Positions 59,487-64,000 of a stretch of DNA of 64,000 bases are shown piece after piece. This stretch comes from JADCCX01 sp031373545 (GTDB taxonomy: Bacteria > Pseudomonadota > Alphaproteobacteria > Rhizobiales > Beijerinckiaceae): the NCBI GenBank assembly GCA_031373545.1, contig JANMMT010000216.1:1-64000 (forward strand). The letters are read 5' to 3'. Position numbers and translations under genes: made by a program. The notes beneath the pieces were generated by a model. That model made no database searches. It was not told where the DNA came from and saw only the letters and a program-made list of their open reading frames with translations. Position 1 is the stretch's first letter. Each line of letters opens with the position of its first letter.

Positions 59487-60800
59487 TCAGCTTTTTTCTT
59501 CGTTGTCGGTCATTTTCCGCTTCAGGCGCCGCACCAGATACCAGACCAGCAGGATGACGACCGGGACCGAAACAGCCGCGCCGACCTGTGCGTCCTTGAT
59601 AAGGCCGAACTTCGCCAAACCCTGCAGGGCGTAGTAGATAAGCCCGACAAGGTAATAGCTGACGGCGGCCACTGACAGCCCTTCCACGGTCTGTTGCAGG
59701 CGCAGTTGCAACCGTGTGCGTTCGTTCATGGATTTGAGCAGTTCCTGGTTCTGCTGCTCCTGCTCCACATCCACGCGCGTGCGCAGCAATTGTGTGGCGC
59801 GGGTGAGTTTTCGGGACAAGTCCGCCAGACGATCCTGCATGGCGTTGAGCGTGCGCCGCGCAGGCGCCATGCGCCGGGCGAGAAAGCCGCGCCAGGTCGT
59901 ATGCATGCCGATCTGCTTGTCATCCAGCACGTCGAGCCGCTGAAACACGATGTCATCATAGGCGCGGCTTGCGGCAAAACGATAACTCACTTGGGCCGAG
60001 AGGGCCTCAAGATCAGCCGTCAGGCCCGACAATTCGTTGAGAATGCGCCGGTTGTCGGCAATGCCCGAGGCGCTGCGGCTTTCATCGATCAGCTTGGCCA
60101 GCGTCATCTCGATCTCGCGCACCTTGGGCGCAATCCGCCGTGCCTCGGGGAGGCCCAGCAGTGCCAGTGTGCGATAGGTCTCGATTTCAATGAGGCGTTG
60201 CACGAGCGAGCCGGCTGCGACATCACCCATGCCGTGATCGACCACAACAATGCGCGTGAAGCCCTTGGAATCACGCTTGAAATCCGAAAACGCTTCGCCC
60301 AGTCCGTCGTCGGTGCGTGAGTGTGCCAGGCTGGTTTCATCAAAGGTGCTTTCGATCCCCCGCGAGTGGTTGAGCTTCAGCACGACGATGTCGAGCGCCA
60401 CGAGCAGCGGGCCGGGTTGCCAGAAGTCTTCCATCGGCAGCGGTGTGTGCCCCTCGGGCTTCAGCGCGGCGCGGTTGGTCATGGGAAAATCCCATGTCTG
60501 CGTGGTAAACTCGCTGTGCTGCTCCCAGCGCAGGTTGAAGCCGGGGCGCATCAGTCTGTGATAGGCGGACCCCGGCGTGGGAGCCAGAAACATGTGCCGC
60601 TCGCACAACGCCGTTATGGCCTCACGGTCGCGGCGGCCTTCTTCCTGGCTGACCTGGAAGGCGAAATGCATGATCCGCCGGGGCGTATCAAGACGATGAA
60701 ACGGCCGGGCGTGGATTTCGTCCAGCGCTGCATCGCGCAATGGATGCACCTTGAGGTCGATGGCCGCGCCATCGAGTGGCAAGTAGGCAGGTTTGGTCAT
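59487..60800 (-). CDS. DUF3422 family protein
   Basis: A 437-residue protein with soluble N-terminal two thirds (HPLRDAALDEIHARPFH, FVAPTPGSA-like FLAPTPGSAYHRLM, RWEQHSEFTTQTW), a long coiled-coil-prone stretch (about 290-370, with SQQVSYRFAASRAYDDIV-like text) and two membrane helices near the C-terminus (about 377-397 and 406-424), ending in a basic tail. This is DUF3422. The arrangement of coiled coil followed by two helices recalls divalent-cation transporters of the CorA type, but I see no GMN motif and give no function. Convergent with aapP. Confidence 0.88.
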   Translation of the reverse strand: MTKPAYLPLDGAAIDLKVHPLRDAALDEIHARPFHRLDTPRRIMHFAFQVSQEEGRRDREAITALCERHMFLAPTPGSAYHRLMRPGFNLRWEQHSEFTTQTWDFPMTNRAALKPEGHTPLPMEDFWQPGPLLVALDIVVLKLNHSRGIESTFDETSLAHSRTDDGLGEAFSDFKRDSKGFTRIVVVDHGMGDVAAGSLVQRLIEIETYRTLALLGLPEARRIAPKVREIEMTLAKLIDESRSASGIADNRRILNELSGLTADLEALSAQVSYRFAASRAYDDIVFQRLDVLDDKQIGMHTTWRGFLARRMAPARRTLNAMQDRLADLSRKLTRATQLLRTRVDVEQEQQNQELLKSMNERTRLQLRLQQTVEGLSVAAVSYYLVGLIYYALQGLAKFGLIKDAQVGAAVSVPVVILLVWYLVRRLKRKMTDNEEKS

Positions 60801-60867
60801 GCAGCGCTCCCCAGATCTCTACGTGGCAAACAGCGCACAGGATTTGCAAGCAATAAAGAAAGCGCGC

Positions 60868-62538
60868 TCAAAACAGGCCTTCGATCTCGCCTTTCGCATC
60901 AAGGTGGATGCGCTCGGCCACGGGCATGCTTGGCAGCCCCGGCATGGTCATCAGGTCACCACAAATGGCCACCACGAAGCCGGCACCGGCCGCAAGGCGC
61001 ACCTCGCGCACGGTGATCACATGCCCCTCGGGCGCACCCAGCACGGCGGGGTCCGACGAGAACGAATACTGCGTCTTGGCGATACAGACAGGCAGCGCGG
61101 CGTAACCCAGCGCCTCGTATGCAGCGAGCTGCGCGCGCACGCCGGCGCCGAACTCCACCCGGGCGGCGCGGTAGATGCGGGTGGAGACCGCCTCGATCTT
61201 GGCCGCCAAAGGCAGTGCATCCTTGTAGAGCGGCCTGAAGCGCGCGGTGCCACTGTCCGCCAATTTGACCACAGCATGGGCGAGATCCGTTGCACCCTGC
61301 CCGCCTTCCGCCCAGTGACGACACAGATGCGCCTCCACGCCTGCCTTGCGGGCAGCCGCCGTGACAGCCGCGATTTCGCCCGCCGTGTCGCTTGTGAAGT
61401 GGTTGATGGCGACCACCACCGGCACGCCGAAGCCTCTCACATTCTCGATATGGCGGATGAGGTTGACCGCCCCCTTTTTGACCGCCGCGATGTTTTCTGC
61501 GCCAAGGTCTGCCTTGGCGACGCCCCCGTTCATTTTGAGCGCGCGCACCGTGGCGACGATGACGGCTGCGGCAGGCTTCAGCCCTGCCTTGCGGCATTTG
61601 ATGTTGAAGAACTTCTCCGCACCCAGATCCGCGCCAAAGCCTGCCTCTGTCACCACGTAATCGCCCAGCTTGAGTGCGGCACGCGTGGCCATGACGGAGT
61701 TGCAGCCATGGGCAATGTTGGCGAAGGGGCCGCCGTGCACAAAAGCCGGGCTGTGCTCGATCGTCTGCACCAGATTGGGCAGGATCGCGTCCTTCAGCAG
61801 CACGGCCATGGCCCCGTCCGCCTTGAGATCGCGGGCGAACACCGGGCTTTTGTCGCGCCGATTACCGAGGATGATGGCGCCCAGTCTTTGGGACAAATCA
61901 GCGGGGTTTTCAGCAAGACAAAGGATCGCCATGACTTCGGAAGCCACCGTAATGTCAAAGCCCGCCGCGCGCGGATAGCCATTGGCCGGCCCGCCCAGCG
62001 CCACGGTGACATCGCGCAGCGCACGGTCATTCATGTCCATGACGCGCCGCCAGGTGATACGGCGGCTGTCGATGCCCAGCGCGTTGCCCCAATGGATGTG
62101 GTTGTCGATGAGCGCCGCCAAGAGATTGTGCGCCGCTGTGATGGCGTGAAAATCGCCTGTAAAATGCAGGTTGATGTCCTCCATCGGCACGATTTGCGCG
62201 TGTCCGCCGCCTGCCGCACCGCCCTTGGTGCCAAAGCAGGGGCCAAGCGAGGGCTCGCGCAGACAGATCACGGCCTTCTTGCCAATGGCATTCAGCGCAT
62301 CTCCCAGGCCCACCGTGGTCGTGGTCTTGCCCTCACCTGCCGGCGTGGGGTTGATGGCGGTGACAAGGATCAACTTGCCATCGCGGCGGCCAGAGAGACT
62401 TGCGAGAAACGCGCCGTCGACCTTCGCCTTGTCGCGGCCATAAGGGATGAGATGCTCCGCGCCAATGCCCAGCCTGGCCGCCACCTCGGCAACAGGGCGT
62501 TTGGGCGCCGCACGGGCAATCTCGATGTCGGTCAGCAT
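60868..62538 (-). CDS. fhs: Formate-tetrahydrofolate ligase
   Basis: Fhs joins formate to tetrahydrofolate with ATP, feeding formyl units to purine synthesis and to one-carbon metabolism. The 556-residue protein shows the P-loop block NPTPAGEGKTTTTVGLGDAL, EPSLGPCFGTKGGAAGGG, INLHFTGDFHAI and ETGFGADLGAEKFF-like text (EAGFGADLGAEKFFN), all standard. The C-terminus keeps the SLSYDPxL-type region as KTQYSFSSDPAVLG. With the gcv operon elsewhere in the window it links glycine-derived and formate-derived one-carbon pools. It ends 67 bases from the DUF3422 start on the same strand. Confidence 0.96.
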   Translation of the reverse strand: MLTDIEIARAAPKRPVAEVAARLGIGAEHLIPYGRDKAKVDGAFLASLSGRRDGKLILVTAINPTPAGEGKTTTTVGLGDALNAIGKKAVICLREPSLGPCFGTKGGAAGGGHAQIVPMEDINLHFTGDFHAITAAHNLLAALIDNHIHWGNALGIDSRRITWRRVMDMNDRALRDVTVALGGPANGYPRAAGFDITVASEVMAILCLAENPADLSQRLGAIILGNRRDKSPVFARDLKADGAMAVLLKDAILPNLVQTIEHSPAFVHGGPFANIAHGCNSVMATRAALKLGDYVVTEAGFGADLGAEKFFNIKCRKAGLKPAAAVIVATVRALKMNGGVAKADLGAENIAAVKKGAVNLIRHIENVRGFGVPVVVAINHFTSDTAGEIAAVTAAARKAGVEAHLCRHWAEGGQGATDLAHAVVKLADSGTARFRPLYKDALPLAAKIEAVSTRIYRAARVEFGAGVRAQLAAYEALGYAALPVCIAKTQYSFSSDPAVLGAPEGHVITVREVRLAAGAGFVVAICGDLMTMPGLPSMPVAERIHLDAKGEIEGLF

Positions 62539-62649
62539 GAATCCACCCCCTTGTTCAAGACATAGGGTAGCGGGCGCGCAAGGGCGAGTGTTCCCTGGCG
62601 GTCAATCCGTCGCCTTGCCGCCCGTCCACAGACGATTATCATTGCACGC

Positions 62650-64000
62650 ATGTCGAACGCCGAATCCAGCGCCCCACGAGATCACATCCGCTTCGTTTTC
62701 CGGGGGGCGGTGGTGCGCCTCGATGGCTTTGCCCCCACGTGCGCGCTGCTTGGCTGGCTGCGTGAGGATCAGCGCGCTACCGGGACCAAGGAGGGTTGCA
62801 ACGAGGGCGATTGCGGGGCCTGCACGGTCATTCTGGCGCGGGTGGAGAACGGCAGGCTCGTGCATCGCCCCGTCAACGCCTGCATCACCCTGCTGGGCAT
62901 GGTGGATGGCGCAGAGGTGCTGACAGTGGAAGACCTATCGGTCGACGGGCAGTTGCACAAAGTGCAGCAGGCGATGGTCGATCACCACGGCTCACAGTGC
63001 GGTTTCTGCACCCCGGGCATTGTCATGTCGCTGGTGGCGCTGGACAAAGCAGGCGGCGAGGTGACGCGCGCGCGCATCAATGATCAACTTGCGGGGAACC
63101 TGTGCCGTTGCACCGGCTATCGCCCGATCATTGACGCAGCGCTGGCGGCGCTGGATGGCACGCCCGACCATTTGGACAAGGCCGCGCCTGCGCGCATCGC
63201 GCGGCTGGAAGCCTTGGGCGATGCGGGGGCCATGGTTGGCGTGGGTGACGCGTTTTTTGCAGCGCCCCGCACGCTGGATGCGCTGCTTGCCTTGTATGCG
63301 GCGCACCCGGATGCGACCATTCTGGCAGGCGCGACCGATGTGGGCCTGTGGATCACCAAGCAGTTTCGGCCCATCACCAAACTGATCTGGCTGGGCCGCG
63401 TGGCAGCGTTGCAGAGGCTCGAAGAAGATGCCGAAACGCTCGTGATCGGCGCAGGCGTGAGCCACGCGGCGGCGCTGCCCGCGCTGGCGCGCCTTTCACC
63501 TGATCTGGGCGAGTTGGGCCGCCGCTTTGGCTCCACGCAGGTGCGCGCGCAGGGCACCGTGGGCGGCAACATTGCCAATGGTTCACCCATCGGCGATTGG
63601 GCGCCAGCTTTCATCGCCCTGGGTGCAACGGTTGAGCTGCTGAAAAGCGCTGGGCGCAGACACTTGCCACTGGACGATTTTTTCATCGCTTACGGCAAGC
63701 AGGACCGTCTCCCCGGCGAGATCGTGGCCAGCCTCGTTATTCCCAAGTTGGCAGAGGGCGAACATTTCCGCTGCCTCAAAATATCCAAGCGGTTCGATGA
63801 GGATATCTCGGCGCTCATGGGCGCGTTCAAGCTGACAGTCTTGGATGACACCATCACCGCCGCCCGCATCACCTTCGGCGGCATGGCAGCCACACCCAAG
63901 CGCGCGCCGCTGACCGAGGCTGCGCTCATGGGCGCCTCCCTCACCGACCGCGCCACATGGGCCGCCGCGCTGGAGGCGCTCGGCCACGATTATCAACCCA
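62650..64000 (+). CDS. xdhA: Xanthine dehydrogenase small subunit (XdhA), 3' end outside window
   Basis: XdhA carries the two [2Fe-2S] clusters and FAD of xanthine dehydrogenase, which oxidises hypoxanthine and xanthine to urate. From the ATG at 62650 the frame stays open to the window edge (450 codons of about 480-500). Cluster ligands are GCNEGDCGACT (Cys50, 55, 58) with Cys78, and SQCGFCTPG (Cys117, 120) with CRC (152, 154). The FAD domain follows, with LAGATDVGLWITKQ and QGTVGGNIANGSPIGDWAPA. The large subunit xdhB should lie just beyond the window. It fits with puuE as purine-breakdown genes. Because no stop lies in the window this gene is easily missed. Confidence 0.95.
   Translation, partial: MSNAESSAPRDHIRFVFRGAVVRLDGFAPTCALLGWLREDQRATGTKEGCNEGDCGACTVILARVENGRLVHRPVNACITLLGMVDGAEVLTVEDLSVDGQLHKVQQAMVDHHGSQCGFCTPGIVMSLVALDKAGGEVTRARINDQLAGNLCRCTGYRPIIDAALAALDGTPDHLDKAAPARIARLEALGDAGAMVGVGDAFFAAPRTLDALLALYAAHPDATILAGATDVGLWITKQFRPITKLIWLGRVAALQRLEEDAETLVIGAGVSHAAALPALARLSPDLGELGRRFGSTQVRAQGTVGGNIANGSPIGDWAPAFIALGATVELLKSAGRRHLPLDDFFIAYGKQDRLPGEIVASLVIPKLAEGEHFRCLKISKRFDEDISALMGAFKLTVLDDTITAARITFGGMAATPKRAPLTEAALMGASLTDRATWAAALEALGHDYQP

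Noticed and set aside
60793..62565. Open frame of about 590 codons antisense to fhs
   Set aside because: It mirrors fhs, has shadow composition and no recognisable domain.
1..64000. CRISPR arrays, tRNA or rRNA genes, phage or transposase genes
   Set aside because: I scanned gaps on both strands for regular spaced repeats, cloverleaf ends, and transposase or integrase motifs and saw none; a covariance-model scan would be needed to exclude a diverged tRNA.

Overview
The window looks like a stretch of the main chromosome of an alphaproteobacterium of the order Hyphomicrobiales (Rhizobiales). The evidence is high G+C by eye (roughly low to mid 60s percent, with G/C at most third codon positions), the cytochrome aa3 oxidase order coxB-coxA-ctaB-small gene-ctaG-coxC-DUF983-surf1, an aapJQMP general amino acid transporter, an IalB-family protein, a single bifunctional Rsh (RelA/SpoT) gene and split glycine decarboxylase genes gcvPA/gcvPB. 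I cannot fix the family or genus. I see no rRNA, tRNA, CRISPR array, insertion sequence or phage. Most of the window is core metabolism in short operons.

Layout: (1) 1-2.7 kb holds queG (cut by the window edge), divergent from uppP, which is coupled to an EamA-type exporter. (2) 2.7-7.5 kb holds a type I secretion pair (HlyD-type adaptor and ABC exporter, divergent), then a small basic protein coupled to a lipoprotein. (3) 7.4-13.5 kb is the glycine cleavage operon gcvT-gcvH-gcvPA-gcvPB on the minus strand, led by a tandem glycine riboswitch and ending with an M20-family N-carbamoyl/allantoate amidohydrolase two bases after gcvPB. (4) 13.6-14.9 kb has two exported proteins (a lipoprotein and an IalB-family protein). 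(5) 15.2-22.6 kb is the aa3 oxidase operon with its haem and copper assembly factors, ending in a Rhizobium-etli-type asparaginase. (6) 22.7-26.1 kb holds an MsrQ-like haem b membrane protein, msrB, and a convergent pair of a COG4091-type dehydrogenase and a pyroglutamyl peptidase. (7) 26.3-32.7 kb holds an AT-richer chemoreceptor gene, putA and terC. (8) 33.1-35.8 kb is a complete NMT1/SsuABC-type importer of unknown substrate, then rsh. (9) 38.2-41.4 kb is the least conventional locus: two consecutive envelope proteins built from the same repeat of about 118 residues, one ending in an OmpA peptidoglycan-binding domain and the other in a helix-hairpin-helix module like that on NuoE tails; a strong bidirectional terminator follows. 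(10) 41.5-47.9 kb holds pssA, psd, an Atm1-like exporter, a COQ10/RatA-like protein, an NnrU-family protein and a HI0933-family flavoprotein. (11) 47.9-49.1 kb is a small accessory patch: a Phd/VapC toxin-antitoxin pair, a dispersed palindromic repeat and a lone HicB-like gene. (12) 49.1-64.0 kb holds guaA, puuE-pdxA-pdxJ, metC, aapJQMP, a DUF3422 gene, fhs and the start of xdhA.

How the genes work together: one-carbon and glycine metabolism (gcv operon, fhs), purine and ureide breakdown (xdhA, puuE and possibly the amidohydrolase in the gcv operon), amino acid uptake and breakdown (aap, putA, asparaginase, metC), phosphatidylethanolamine synthesis (pssA, psd) and vitamin B6 synthesis (pdxA, pdxJ) all point to a free-living or plant/soil-associated heterotroph respiring oxygen. 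No single region shows an obvious new defence or mobile system. The best candidates for undescribed biology are the shared-repeat envelope pair at 38.2-41.4 kb and the riboswitch-controlled amidohydrolase in the gcv operon.
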